DNA of 64,000 nt from Splendidivirga corallicola (GTDB lineage: Bacteria; Bacteroidota; Bacteroidia; Cytophagales; Cyclobacteriaceae). Position numbers and translations under genes: made by a program. The notes below the pieces were generated by a model that was not told the DNA's origin, searched no databases, and was given only the letters and a program-made list of their open reading frames with translations. Where the stretch lies: positions 62,001 through 126,000 of the forward strand of contig JAUJEA010000013.1 in the NCBI GenBank assembly GCA_030442035.1, given 5' to 3'. Shown here piece after piece: positions 1 to 8,975 of the stretch. How positions within the stretch are numbered: the stretch's first letter is position 1; the number at the start of each line of letters is the position of its first letter.

Positions 1-31
1 TGAGGATTATATTTTTCTTATTTATTTTCAT
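1..31 (-). CDS. Possible 5' end of an RND efflux adaptor gene (partial)
   Basis: An ATG on the minus strand at 31-29 opens a frame that stays open to the window edge and reads MKINKKNIIL, a basic start followed by hydrophobic residues as at the beginning of a signal peptide. Metal-efflux operons of this type in Bacteroidota often carry the periplasmic adaptor (CusB-like) after the TolC-type gene, which would place it here. The assignment is inferred from position only, because ten codons cannot identify a protein. A ~140-bp repeat lies between it and the TolC gene. Confidence 0.3.
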   Translation of the reverse strand, partial: MKINKKNIIL

Positions 32-74
32 GTTCTTGTAATTTGTATTCCATTGATATTGTGACACTTAAGTT

Positions 75-214
75 TAAATACCATTTTTTAAGGAAATATT
101 TTGAAAGCTTTCAGGCATCAGGTATCAGATTTCAGCCTAATTAATGTTTTCAGTATGTCAAAAAAACCTGACACCTAAGGCCTGATACCTGAAGCCTTAT
201 CTTAATGGCATTAA
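75..214 (+). repeat. MITE-like ~140-bp interspersed element, copy A
   Basis: This is one of three copies in the window (others at 21246-21386, inverted, and 43201-43333, same orientation). Its ends are related to TTAATGCCATT and its inverse CTTAATGGCATTAA. The inside holds the palindrome GAAAGCTTTC and inverted arms TCAGGTATCAG / CTGATACCTGA, so one strand can fold into a long hairpin. It has no coding capacity. It sits between the TolC gene and the probable adaptor gene at the window edge. Confidence 0.75.
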
Positions 215-286
215 CTCAAAATTCATAATTATTTTATGTATCCTCTTTAATCGATCTGGGTAATTACATAAAACAGGATCAACACA

Positions 287-1507
287 TTAATTTTTTAAAT
301 ATTCAAATTTTGCATGGGCAATCTTCATTTTTTTAATAGCGGCTTCCAAAGCCATTTTGTTTTCAATAATGCTTTGCTGCATTTTCAATACATCTTCAAA
401 ATCCTGATCAGAAGCTGAATAAGATGAAATTAAGATTCGCAATGCCTGCTCTGATTTATTAATAATGCTTTGATATACATTGATTTTTCTTGATCCATCT
501 TTATATTCCTGGAGAGCCTGTTCATGAAACAGCGTCAAGTCATTGATCTTTTGCGCCCTCAGGTTCTTCGTTGCATCCCTCTGAATGATTACCTCATTTA
601 CCTTTCCTTTATTTTTCTTAGAGAAAATCGGCAGAGATAGGGATACCATTGGCATGAATATATCTTTGCCATTATCTACAATGTCAATATTCTCACGATT
701 TCCTACAATGGCATAATCCATTCCAACGCCGAAAGATGGTTTATTGGATAGCTCTGCCACCTGCTGTTGTGCAGTCCATTGATTCAATTTATGATCTATT
801 ACATCTATGGATGGATGATCTGCCAGCAATTCAACAGAATCGAATGTGATTTGAAAAGAGCTGTTTAATGTATCAGGTAATTTTACCTCTGAACCTTTCG
901 GCTTATCGATCAAAAGATTAAGATCACTTTGCTGCAACATTCTTTGATCCCGTAGCGCCGCTAACTTCTCTTCAGCTGCTTCGAATTGTAGTTGAACTCT
1001 GATAACATCCACAAGAGAGGATTTACCGGATTCATATTTGGTAAGCGCCAGCCTTTCAAATGATTTAAGAAGATCAAGATTTTGCTGAGCTAAAACAATA
1101 TTCCGGTCAAGCTCATATAAAGTGTACCATTGACTGGTCAGGGCTAGCACAAAAGATTTTTTTTCAAGCTCATAAGCAGCCAGTAGTGCTTGTGCCATCT
1201 CGCTCGATACGGACTTTTTTTGCGTCAATGTTCCAAACCAGGGAAGCTTCTGTGTAAAGGAGAATCTAGCTCTTTGCGGACCAACCCTTGTTTCCACCGG
1301 GCTAATGAAGTAACCTGCTGCTAATTGTGGATCCGGAAGTGCACCCGACTGGTCAATCGTTTCCAACGCAGCTAGGTATTCCTGATGTTTGGATTTTAGT
1401 CCCGGATTGTTAGCCAATCCTTCCTGAATATAATCTTCCAGTGATTGTCCGTGGGCAATGATTCCCAAATGAAGCAAGCAGATAATTAACTTTTTTCTTA
1501 TTGACAT
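287..1507 (-). CDS. TolC-family outer-membrane efflux protein (CusC-like)
   Basis: Outer-membrane channel component of a tripartite heavy-metal efflux system. The ATG at 1507 gives MSIRKKLIICLLHLGIIAHG, a clear signal peptide; a TTG three codons upstream is less likely. The mature protein is about 385 residues, long and helical with many Gln, Glu, Lys and Leu, and contains two repeats typical of the OEP fold, for example around LALTKYESGKSSLVDVIRVQ (middle of the protein) and the related C-terminal stretch with SASDQDFEDVLKMQQSI. It begins 11 bases after the stop of the RND pump gene, which fixes it as the pump's partner. It is slightly shorter than E. coli CusC (about 460 aa), as is common in Bacteroidota. 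Substrate is inferred from the pump. Confidence 0.85.
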   Translation of the reverse strand: MSIRKKLIICLLHLGIIAHGQSLEDYIQEGLANNPGLKSKHQEYLAALETIDQSGALPDPQLAAGYFISPVETRVGPQRARFSFTQKLPWFGTLTQKKSVSSEMAQALLAAYELEKKSFVLALTSQWYTLYELDRNIVLAQQNLDLLKSFERLALTKYESGKSSLVDVIRVQLQFEAAEEKLAALRDQRMLQQSDLNLLIDKPKGSEVKLPDTLNSSFQITFDSVELLADHPSIDVIDHKLNQWTAQQQVAELSNKPSFGVGMDYAIVGNRENIDIVDNGKDIFMPMVSLSLPIFSKKNKGKVNEVIIQRDATKNLRAQKINDLTLFHEQALQEYKDGSRKINVYQSIINKSEQALRILISSYSASDQDFEDVLKMQQSIIENKMALEAAIKKMKIAHAKFEYLKN

Positions 1508-1518
1508 AAACTTCAATT

Positions 1519-4500
1519 TTAGGGCTTAATTAATTTAACTTTAGTCTCTTCCCACCAGGCATATAATACCGGAACGACTAAGAGTGTGATCAATGCGATG
1601 GTCATACCACCAAACACGGGTATGGCCATGGGAATCATGATATCAGCACCCCTTCCGGTAGAAGTAAGAATTGGAATCAGTGCTAACAAAGTAGTGGCGG
1701 TTGTCATTAAACACGGGCGTACACGTCTCTTCCCGGCTTCCAATACAGCTGCTCTAATCTGGTTGGCTTCATTGGGTTTGTTTTTTTCAAAAACCTGTTT
1801 AAGATAAGTGGCCATAATAACACCGTCATCAGTGGCAATACCAAATAGTGCAATAAAACCGACCCATACCGCAACACTCAGATTCACAGCTCCCATCTGG
1901 AATAGAGCCCTCATGTTCTGTCCGAAGAATTCGAAATTCATGAACCAATCAGCTCCATATAGCCATATCATCAAAAAGCCACCAGCCAAGGCTACACCTA
2001 TTCCTGAAAAGACCATGAGCGTTGTAGGAATAGATTTGAATTGGAAATAAAGGATCATGAAAATGACTAAAAGGGCCAGCGGTACTATAAATGCCAATCT
2101 TTTTTCCGCCCGGACTTGGTTTTCATAATTTCCTGCGAACTCATAGCTCACACCACCTGGAACTGAAAGGCTTCCTTCTGCAATTTTAGTCTGAATATAA
2201 TTTTGTGCGCTGTTTACCACATCTACCTCTGCATATCCATCCCGTTTATCAAACAGCACATATCCTAATAAGAAAGTATCTTCACTTTTGATCATTTGCG
2301 GCCCACGGACATACTCAATGTCAACCAAATCCCCTAAAGGAACTTGTATACCGGAAGGAGTTGGGATCAACACGTTATTGATCGCATCCGGCCCGTCTCT
2401 CAATTCCCTGGGATATCGGATCCTTATGGGATAGCGTTCTCTACCCTCCACAGTCATGGATAATGGAACACCTCCAATACTGGTTTCAATATACCTTTGT
2501 ACTTCTTCAATGCTCAGCCCAAACCTGGCAATGGCTACCCGGTCAATATTTAAATGCAAATAAGGTTTACCGACAATTCTATCAGCAAATACAGCCTCCG
2601 GTTTGATGGATGGCACTTCTTTAAGGATGCTTTCCAACTGGATGGAAAATGCTTCAATGGTTTCGAGATCCGGGCCTTTGACTTTGATGCCCATCGGAGC
2701 TCTCATGCCACTTTGCAGCATGATAAGCCTGGTTTCAATAGGTTGAAGTTTTGGTGCTGAAGTAACCCCCGGAAAGCGGGTCACTTTGACGATTTCATTC
2801 CAGATGTCATCCGGTGATTTAATATGATCACGCCATTGCCGGAAATATTGACCATCATCATCAGGAATTAGTAAAGCAGCATTGATGAATGGAAGTTCCT
2901 CAGGATGTACTGGCTTCAATTTAGTGCTGTCCGATTTGTCTTTAATGAGAAAAAGACCGTCATCATCTACTTTAAACCGCTGTCTTTTTCCTTTTTCGTC
3001 CGTTTTGAACTCTGATTTATAATTGATTACATTTTCGAACATTGAAATGGGAGCAGGGTCCAAAGCACTCTCCGTTCGACCTAATTTACCAACGACCTGG
3101 TCAACTTCAGGAATGGCAGTAACAGCCATATCCAGCATTTGTAGTATTTTCTTATTTTCTTCAATGCCTGCATGAGGCATGGCTGTGGGCATCAATAAGA
3201 ATGAACCTTCATCCAGTGCCGGCATAAATTCCTTACCTATTCCCGGGAAACTATGAACCATTCCCGACCAGACCGTGGTTGTCCTGATATTCCATCCCAG
3301 TTTATCAAATCCTGTTGCAACGAATCCAAACAAATTACCAAAACCCATCCAGATCGTAAGCCCCATGAACAGGACAAATATGGGTAGAACAAGGAATTTA
3401 GTTTTGTTTTCCAAACACCAGGTTAAGATGTTTGAATAAAATTTAATGAACAGTCCGAATAGGATCAGTAAAGTCCCTATGATAATGGCTACAAAGAAGA
3501 AATTCAGGAATACACTTTGACTGACACCAAGTGGCATCCATGACTCAGCAAGCAGGTAAGTGACTGCAAATAATACAATACCGATTTTTAGATTACCAAA
3601 TAATTTTTCCCTGGTTCGAAAATGTGGTTGAATAAGATTGATTGCTCCAAGTATTAGAACCACGAGGCCAGGCAATATCATATAGAAGATCATCAATAAT
3701 ACGCCGAGAACAACAGAAAAAATATTGAAGAACCTTCTGATCCTTTCCCCTTTTATTCTAAGACTAAACAACCAATGGGATAGCGGAGGAACGATAATCA
3801 AAGCCACAATGATAGCAGCTACCAGTGCGAAAGATTTTGTGAAAGCCAACGGGCGGAAAAGCTTTCCCTCAGCTGCTTGCAAGGTGAAAACAGGTAGAAA
3901 ACTTATGATAGTGGTCATAACAGCGGTGAGCATGGCACCTGATACTTCTGTAGTAGCTTTGTAAATAACCGAAAATGATGAGTCTTGCTCCTCACCTTTT
4001 TGTTGGTTGCGTTTTAAGTGCCTTAATATGTTTTCGACAAGGATGATCCCAAGGTCCACCATGGTCCCAATGGCGATGGCGATGCCGGAAAGTGCTACAA
4101 TGTTGGCATCCACATGAAAATATCTCATGGCTATAAAACACATTAGAACGGCAATGGGCAGGAGACTGGAGATCAGGATGGAAGCTCTTAGATTAAGCAC
4201 CATGATGATAACCACCAATATGGTAATTAATATTTCCAGACTAAGTGCTTCTTCCAGTGTGCCAATTGTTTCTTTAATCAATTGGGTGCGATCATAGAAA
4301 GGTACGATGTGTAATTTGGAGTAAGTGCCATCCGCAAGAGTTCTGCCTGGCAATCCCGGATTTATTTCATTGATCTTTTCCTTTACATTTTCAATGACGT
4401 CAAGTGGATTTGCGCCATGCCTGGCAACAATAACCCCACCCACTACTTCAGCTCCTGATTTGTCCAGTATGCCTCGTCTGGGAGCAGGCCCTAAGGACAC

Positions 4501-5343
4501 TTTTGCGATATCTTTGATCCTGATTGGGGTATGTTCATTTACGGTAATGACTGATTCTTCTATGTCCTCTATCTTCTTGATATATCCCAGACCTCTGACT
4601 ACATATTCGGCCTGATTGATTTCAATGGTTTGTGCCCCTACATCTCTGTTACTTTTCCTAATAGCATTGATCACTTTGTCCAGACCGACATTGTAAACTT
4701 TAAGCGCATTAGGAATAACATCTATCTGGTATTCCTTGACGAAACCTCCGATGGATGCCACTTCAGAAACACCCCCGGATGACATAAGTGCATATTTGAC
4801 CTGAAAGTCCTGAATACTTCTTAATTCATGGAGGTCCCAACCTCCTGTTGGATGGCCATTTTCATCACGCCCCTCTAGTGTATACCAGAAAATTTGTCCC
4901 AAACCTGTGGCATCCGGGCCAAGTGAAGGTTGAACATTTTGAGGTAACGTTCCCTGGGGCAAAGCATTGAGCTTTTCCAATATCCTACTTCTGCTCCAGT
5001 AAAATTCCACATCCTCTTCGAAAATGAGGTAGATACTGGAAAAGCCGAAAACAGAAGAGCTACGGATTGTTTTTACACCGGGTATGCCTAAAAGCGCTGA
5101 GGTAAGAGGATAGGTGATCTGATCCTCAATGTCCTGAGGTGATCGCCCAGGCCACTCGGTAAAAACAATTTGTTGGTTTTCTCCGATATTAGGGATAGCA
5201 TCTACCGGCACAGGATCTTGAGGTAGAATACCGGTGTTCCATCCAAACGGTGCGGTTACAATGCCCCAGACAATGATCAGGACCAGTATAATAATGGTGA
5301 CCAATTTGTTCTCTAAAAAGAACTTGATAATATGATTAAGCAT
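1519..5343 (-). CDS. cusA: Heavy-metal efflux RND transporter, CusA/CzcA family
   Basis: Inner-membrane proton-driven pump that moves metal ions from the periplasm or cytoplasm into the outer-membrane channel. HME-RND features are visible: N-terminal helix followed by DPVPVDAIPNIGENQQIV, the first porter domain, the TM4 charged motif GTMVDLGIILVEN, LDEGSFLLMPTAMPHAG at the start of the second half, and the C-terminal helices with GIATDDGVIMATYL. At 1274 aa it is about 200 residues longer than E. coli CusA. The extra length lies mainly between about residues 530 and 690, a hydrophobic stretch that adds several predicted membrane segments, and in a charged insert near 760-850. The reading frame is unbroken. 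Methionine-rich segments in the porter region and the HYC-type neighbour favour copper or silver, but cobalt/zinc/cadmium cannot be excluded. Confidence 0.9.
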   Translation of the reverse strand: MLNHIIKFFLENKLVTIIILVLIIVWGIVTAPFGWNTGILPQDPVPVDAIPNIGENQQIVFTEWPGRSPQDIEDQITYPLTSALLGIPGVKTIRSSSVFGFSSIYLIFEEDVEFYWSRSRILEKLNALPQGTLPQNVQPSLGPDATGLGQIFWYTLEGRDENGHPTGGWDLHELRSIQDFQVKYALMSSGGVSEVASIGGFVKEYQIDVIPNALKVYNVGLDKVINAIRKSNRDVGAQTIEINQAEYVVRGLGYIKKIEDIEESVITVNEHTPIRIKDIAKVSLGPAPRRGILDKSGAEVVGGVIVARHGANPLDVIENVKEKINEINPGLPGRTLADGTYSKLHIVPFYDRTQLIKETIGTLEEALSLEILITILVVIIMVLNLRASILISSLLPIAVLMCFIAMRYFHVDANIVALSGIAIAIGTMVDLGIILVENILRHLKRNQQKGEEQDSSFSVIYKATTEVSGAMLTAVMTTIISFLPVFTLQAAEGKLFRPLAFTKSFALVAAIIVALIIVPPLSHWLFSLRIKGERIRRFFNIFSVVLGVLLMIFYMILPGLVVLILGAINLIQPHFRTREKLFGNLKIGIVLFAVTYLLAESWMPLGVSQSVFLNFFFVAIIIGTLLILFGLFIKFYSNILTWCLENKTKFLVLPIFVLFMGLTIWMGFGNLFGFVATGFDKLGWNIRTTTVWSGMVHSFPGIGKEFMPALDEGSFLLMPTAMPHAGIEENKKILQMLDMAVTAIPEVDQVVGKLGRTESALDPAPISMFENVINYKSEFKTDEKGKRQRFKVDDDGLFLIKDKSDSTKLKPVHPEELPFINAALLIPDDDGQYFRQWRDHIKSPDDIWNEIVKVTRFPGVTSAPKLQPIETRLIMLQSGMRAPMGIKVKGPDLETIEAFSIQLESILKEVPSIKPEAVFADRIVGKPYLHLNIDRVAIARFGLSIEEVQRYIETSIGGVPLSMTVEGRERYPIRIRYPRELRDGPDAINNVLIPTPSGIQVPLGDLVDIEYVRGPQMIKSEDTFLLGYVLFDKRDGYAEVDVVNSAQNYIQTKIAEGSLSVPGGVSYEFAGNYENQVRAEKRLAFIVPLALLVIFMILYFQFKSIPTTLMVFSGIGVALAGGFLMIWLYGADWFMNFEFFGQNMRALFQMGAVNLSVAVWVGFIALFGIATDDGVIMATYLKQVFEKNKPNEANQIRAAVLEAGKRRVRPCLMTTATTLLALIPILTSTGRGADIMIPMAIPVFGGMTIALITLLVVPVLYAWWEETKVKLIKP

Positions 5344-5461
5344 AACATAGCATTTTTTACTTCACTAAGGCGCGAACAGAAATTGTAATACAATGGATAA
5401 AAGGCCATTCAACCAAAGACTTAATAGCTTTGGCTTCTATTACAAACTGGAAATGCTATGT

Positions 5462-5884
5462 TTAAAGAAGAAAAGATTGAACAAGAACAGGTATATCTTG
5501 TGCAATCAAAGGGGGTTTATAATTTAAATATTCGGATTGTGGGATTGAATCAAAGGACAAATCAAGTAAAATGATTTGAGCCAATGTGATAAACTCAAAA
5601 CTGATTTTATGCTCCGGATTGACTTTTGGCGCTTTATTGTAATCCTCAACCTTCAGAAGTTCCGTTTCATTCTGACAGCATTTTTCATCTGAGGTATCCA
5701 TGTGCTTGTGACAGGGCGGAAGTTCCCGTTTTTTGGTGCACATGGGGCACTGCTTCACTTTTTCGGTAAAAGTAACTTTCTGTAGTTCCCCCTGACAATA
5801 ATGTTTATTAACAGTAAAACCCGTAGAACCGGCCAGTACAAGTATGGCTAGAAAAAAACTTGATATTTTATGAAACAACTTCAT
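5462..5884 (-). CDS. Small exported Cys/His-rich protein (HYC_CC_PP family)
   Basis: First gene of the metal-efflux operon, 118 bases upstream of the RND pump. The ATG at 5884 gives MKLFHKISSFFLAILVLAGS, a signal peptide; an upstream in-frame start at 5971 would bury it. The mature part carries NKHYCQGELQ, CPMCTKK, PPCHKHMD and a CC pair, matching the small Bacteroidota family named for its HYC, CC and PP motifs, which often sits beside CusA-type pumps. The Cys and His groups are suited to binding soft metals in the periplasm, so a metal chaperone or sensor role is reasonable but inferred. It ends with a hydrophobic C-terminal stretch of about 40 residues. Confidence 0.75.
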   Translation of the reverse strand: MKLFHKISSFFLAILVLAGSTGFTVNKHYCQGELQKVTFTEKVKQCPMCTKKRELPPCHKHMDTSDEKCCQNETELLKVEDYNKAPKVNPEHKISFEFITLAQIILLDLSFDSIPQSEYLNYKPPLIAQDIPVLVQSFLL

Positions 5885-5976
5885 TAGCAACGCCGCTAAT
5901 TTAGAAATTTTGTTGATTAAAATAATCAATGTATCTGGCTTATTTACGCATGATGTATGAAAAGGATACAATTAAT

Positions 5977-5995
5977 GCCATTAATTGTTAATGGC
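5977..5995. repeat. Short perfect hairpin GCCATTAA-TTG-TTAATGGC
   Basis: Perfect 8-bp inverted repeat with a 3-base loop, between the divergent efflux operon and the esterase gene. Its arms equal the terminal sequence of the ~140-bp interspersed element without the interior. It could be a regulatory palindrome of the efflux operon or a remnant of the element. Confidence 0.5.
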
Positions 5996-6081
5996 GTACA
6001 ATTTAAAAAATGATTCGATATAGGGAACTATTTGCTGAAATAGGTCTTTTTTTACACATACCTTAATAATACACTGCGCGG

Positions 6082-7011
6082 ATGATCCTTCTTTATATCT
6101 TATTTAAAATAGCCACAATTACCAATGCTGAGCATGCCGAAGTTACTGCTCAAAAACAAACCAATGAGCCGGAATTCCTGGAAGACATCATTTATGGCTA
6201 TGCTGATACCTTGGCCCTTCAACTTAACATGGCGATACCCAATGGAGAGCAATTTTCCGGTAACAAATTTCCTGCGATCATTTTCATACATGGGGGAGGA
6301 TGGAAGGAAGGGCACAGATCCGCTTACAATGGACAGATCGTTCGTGCAGCTAAGAGAGGTTATGTGGCTGTAACTGTTTCACACCGATTAACGGCTGTTA
6401 CGAATAAGTATGGAAAACCACTGTATCCCTGGCCTGCAGCTATTCATGATTGCAAGGCAGCCGTCCGGTTCCTAAAGCATGTATCTGAAAAATATAAAAT
6501 TGATCCGGACAAAATAGGCATCACTGGTGCTTCATCCGGGGGACATCTGGCATTGATGATTGGAGTTAGCGATCCAACTCATAATTTGGAAGGTGATGTG
6601 GAACTTCCAACAAATGATCGGTTTGCAGAAAAAATCAGTAGTAGGGTTCAAGCTGTTGTGAATATTTCAGGACCAACGGAAATGGTTTCATGTTATGAGG
6701 CGCCGATTGTTACACCCTATTTGAAGTCGTTCCTCGAAGGTTCTCCAAATAATAATCCGGAAGGTTATAAGGAGTCCAGTCCAATTCATTATGTTTCAAA
6801 AGATGATCCTCCTATGATGACTATTCATGGGGAATTAGATGAAGTAGTTCCTGTGGCACAAGCCTATATGCTTGATCAAAAGCTGAAGGAAATCGGCATG
6901 GATCACGAGTTAAAAATTTACAAGGGAGAAGGTCATATATTCAAAGCCCCGGCCGCCAGCGAATCATGGGAGGAACTTTATCGATTCTTTGATAGGAATC
7001 TTAAAAATTAA
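6082..7011 (+). CDS. Secreted alpha/beta-hydrolase esterase/lipase (BD-FAE-like)
   Basis: Serine esterase of the carboxylesterase/acetyl-xylan-esterase type, probably acting on small esters or ester-substituted glycans. The N-terminus MILLYILFKIATITNAEHAEV looks like a short signal peptide. The oxyanion motif FIHGGGWKEGHRS lies near residue 70 and the nucleophile elbow GITGASSGGHLA near 150-160. The acid is in HGELDEVVPVAQA and the base in YKGEGHIFKAP near the end, so the triad is complete. Length (309 aa) is normal for the family. It is transcribed divergently from the efflux operon and has no partner gene; a bidirectional terminator follows. Confidence 0.85.
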   Translation: MILLYILFKIATITNAEHAEVTAQKQTNEPEFLEDIIYGYADTLALQLNMAIPNGEQFSGNKFPAIIFIHGGGWKEGHRSAYNGQIVRAAKRGYVAVTVSHRLTAVTNKYGKPLYPWPAAIHDCKAAVRFLKHVSEKYKIDPDKIGITGASSGGHLALMIGVSDPTHNLEGDVELPTNDRFAEKISSRVQAVVNISGPTEMVSCYEAPIVTPYLKSFLEGSPNNNPEGYKESSPIHYVSKDDPPMMTIHGELDEVVPVAQAYMLDQKLKEIGMDHELKIYKGEGHIFKAPAASESWEELYRFFDRNLKN

Positions 7012-7053
7012 TTGGTACTGTACTGAATGTTCACTGACTTTGATTCAGATATT

Positions 7054-7092
7054 TAGCTTCTCAGCTCCGCAGGAGCGATATATAGGTAGCTA
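7054..7092. repeat. REP-like palindrome with GCTCC-GCA-GGAGC core
   Basis: An inner hairpin GCTCC/GGAGC (7064-7076) is enclosed by TAGCT and AGCTA arms. It lies in the spacer after the esterase. Short elements with this CTCCGCAGGAGCGATATAT look are, as far as I recall, common between Bacteroidota genes, but I could not search for other copies; none was noticed elsewhere in the window. Confidence 0.35.
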
Positions 7093-7157
7093 ATAACAAA
7101 TTAAATATTGAGTGCCGTTAGGTACGAAACTGCAATTAGATACAGTTTGTTGAAAAT

Positions 7158-7194
7158 AAAAATGACCATCTCATCGAATGGCCATTTTTATTTA
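7158..7194. terminator. Bidirectional intrinsic terminator
   Basis: Inverted arms AAAAATGACCAT and ATGGCCATTTTT (one G-T wobble) with an 8-base loop. A T-rich run follows on the plus strand and the complementary A-run serves the minus strand. It sits between the convergent esterase gene and the exported protein gene ending at 7210. Confidence 0.75.
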
Positions 7195-7209
7195 TTTTCA
7201 TTAATTTTT

Positions 7210-7998
7210 TTATTTCTCTGCCAGGGGCTGTTTGGGGGTGTAAGCAAGGTCATATCTCATGCCACCTTCCTTGGTTTCATATTTTCTGGTTATGGCCAAG
7301 GTCTTTTCCCAAAGTTGAGTGCCTTCTTCTCCAAGCATTTCTATGGCCTCTGCATTTTTAGCATTGAAATCGGCTGCATCTTTGCCCCATTGAACGGTTC
7401 CCAGCAAGGGCATTTCAGCACCAAGCCCGCCAATGTAAACTCTATAGCCCACCTGAATATTTTTCTTTTCGTACAAAGCTTTCCACTTTTTGGCTATCTC
7501 CATGGCGGCCTCTTCTTTTTCGGGTTTAATATGAAAATATTGCCATCTGCGATAGGGCTGATCTTCATCAGTCATTTGGTTGTTTTCAGGATTGTAGGAA
7601 AGCTCATGTGAGAGTGTTATCATGTAGTTCTTGTGAACATCATAACATCCGTCGAAACCTTTCCAAAGTTCTTTCATGCCTTCTTTCCCAACCTTACTTT
7701 CCAGCTCAGCAAAGGTATTTTTATCGAGCTCTGCCATATTTTCAACGGGAGTCACGTAGAGATAATGAAAATCGTTGGTGGCTGCAGCTGCATAATTGAC
7801 CCCGCTAATACCGAACTCATTTAATTTGGATACTAAGTTTTTTGCCGCCTTTTCATACTGAGCCACCTTGGAAGGCTTAACAATATCTTCGTGAATTACA
7901 AAAAGCTGTTTTTTTGCAGCCTCTTGTCCTAGAGCAAACCCGGTGCAAAATAGGAGTATCAATGCACCAATCAATGAAATTGAATGCTTTGCTTTCAT
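7210..7998 (-). CDS. Exported protein with two dimeric alpha/beta-barrel-like repeats
   Basis: No function is known. A signal peptide (MKAKHSISLIGALILLFCTG, cleavage after ALG) is followed by about 240 residues. Two similar halves can be seen: one starting KQLFVIHEDIVKPSKVAQYE and a second starting RRWQYFHIKPEKEEAAMEI. Each has a beta strand, a helix and an aromatic-rich strand, as in NIPSNAP or antibiotic-monooxygenase-like barrels. No metal or catalytic motif is evident. It is a single-gene unit with its own terminator downstream. The barrel assignment is inferred from the strand-helix pattern only. Confidence 0.6.
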   Translation of the reverse strand: MKAKHSISLIGALILLFCTGFALGQEAAKKQLFVIHEDIVKPSKVAQYEKAAKNLVSKLNEFGISGVNYAAAATNDFHYLYVTPVENMAELDKNTFAELESKVGKEGMKELWKGFDGCYDVHKNYMITLSHELSYNPENNQMTDEDQPYRRWQYFHIKPEKEEAAMEIAKKWKALYEKKNIQVGYRVYIGGLGAEMPLLGTVQWGKDAADFNAKNAEAIEMLGEEGTQLWEKTLAITRKYETKEGGMRYDLAYTPKQPLAEK

Positions 7999-8331
7999 TT
8001 TAATAGGGGTTAAATGAGTTATAAATGTTAAATAAGAGGTGTCATATTTGGAGGCGTTGTAGGGAGAAACAATGTAAAAAAAATATCCTGTAAATCAAAT
8101 GGTTAGTTGATTTTATTGGTTTTTTGGGAAGGTAAATATTCAAGAATTGATATCATTTAAGCTATCAGGTTTTAGGTTTCGGGTTTCAGCTCACCCCTCC
8201 GGATGCAACTTTTTGGGTATAAGTCGATCTTATGATATATAAGTGGTACGGGATCAGATACCGATCATCGAACGAAATAATTTTTGTTGAAATTTTTATA
8301 TTTATTATTTGAACCCCATTGCAATACATAT
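7999..8331. other. Intergenic region without a recognised gene
   Basis: This 333-bp gap separates divergent genes, so it must hold both promoters. Around 8160-8190 there is a run of CAGGTTTTAGGTTTCGGGTTTCAG-type words, split here as CAGGTTTTAGG, TTTCGGG and TTTCAGC. The words resemble those inside the ~140-bp element and near 28.4 kb, suggesting a degenerate repeat. No clear promoter, RNA gene or ORF was seen. Confidence 0.5.
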
Positions 8332-8949
8332 ATGTTCACGAACAAATACAATTTTTTGAAAGGAGCAGCCAGCTTCGCCTTTGAATTGATAATCGTTTTT
8401 TGTGGCGTATTACTTGCTTTCTTTGTCTCGGATTGGAGGTCTAAAAATATTCAGAAAGAGCGCTATCAGAAAACCATTGAAGTCTTGCATAGAGAGATTT
8501 CGGATTTTGTAAGTTATGGACCCATACCGGTAAAAGCCATGGAGGATTCATTACAACAATACTATCAACAAAGGAAAAATGGATTATATCCTGTTCCGGG
8601 GCACTATCGTGAACCAAGGGCTACCGGTGCACCTACAGCAGCCTGGGAAGCCACATTAGCTTCCGGTGCTCAGGAGATACTTCCACCGGACTTGTTTTAT
8701 GAGTTAACCCTTTATTATAACCGGGTCGAATCCATCAATGAAAAATTCGAAAGGTATTCTATCCGAAACGAGGAGATGTATCTTTTTATCCACGATGATC
8801 CGGAACTTGATTTCTATAAAAACGGTAAACTCAGGAAAGAATTTCGTGTACACATACAGATTTTGGAAGAGGTCATTGCTGAAATAAAATTATTGATTGA
8901 AGAAGCCGATACGCTCAAAACAAAATTGGGAAAGCAACTAAACATTTAA
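8332..8949 (+). CDS. Small single-pass membrane protein, DUF6090-like
   Basis: Function unknown. The ATG at 8332 begins MFTNKYNFLKGAASFAFELI; an upstream TTG at 8284 is an unlikely start. One membrane segment (FAFELIIVFCGVLLAFFVSDW, about residues 14-34) is followed by about 170 residues rich in charged helices. This plan (short N-tail, single helix ending in a W/N-rich turn, then a coiled coil) is that of the Bacteroidota DUF6090-type proteins. A paralog with the same VVFCGV-LAF helix is at 47940-48758. The 26-bp gap to the DinB-like gene suggests cotranscription. Confidence 0.6.
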   Translation: MFTNKYNFLKGAASFAFELIIVFCGVLLAFFVSDWRSKNIQKERYQKTIEVLHREISDFVSYGPIPVKAMEDSLQQYYQQRKNGLYPVPGHYREPRATGAPTAAWEATLASGAQEILPPDLFYELTLYYNRVESINEKFERYSIRNEEMYLFIHDDPELDFYKNGKLRKEFRVHIQILEEVIAEIKLLIEEADTLKTKLGKQLNI

Positions 8950-8975
8950 ATTGGATACTTATACCTGAATGCATC

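Noticed and set aside
1519-5343. Two pump genes fused by a frameshift or sequencing error
   Set aside because: There is one open frame with RND blocks in the right order; the insert is hydrophobic and in frame.
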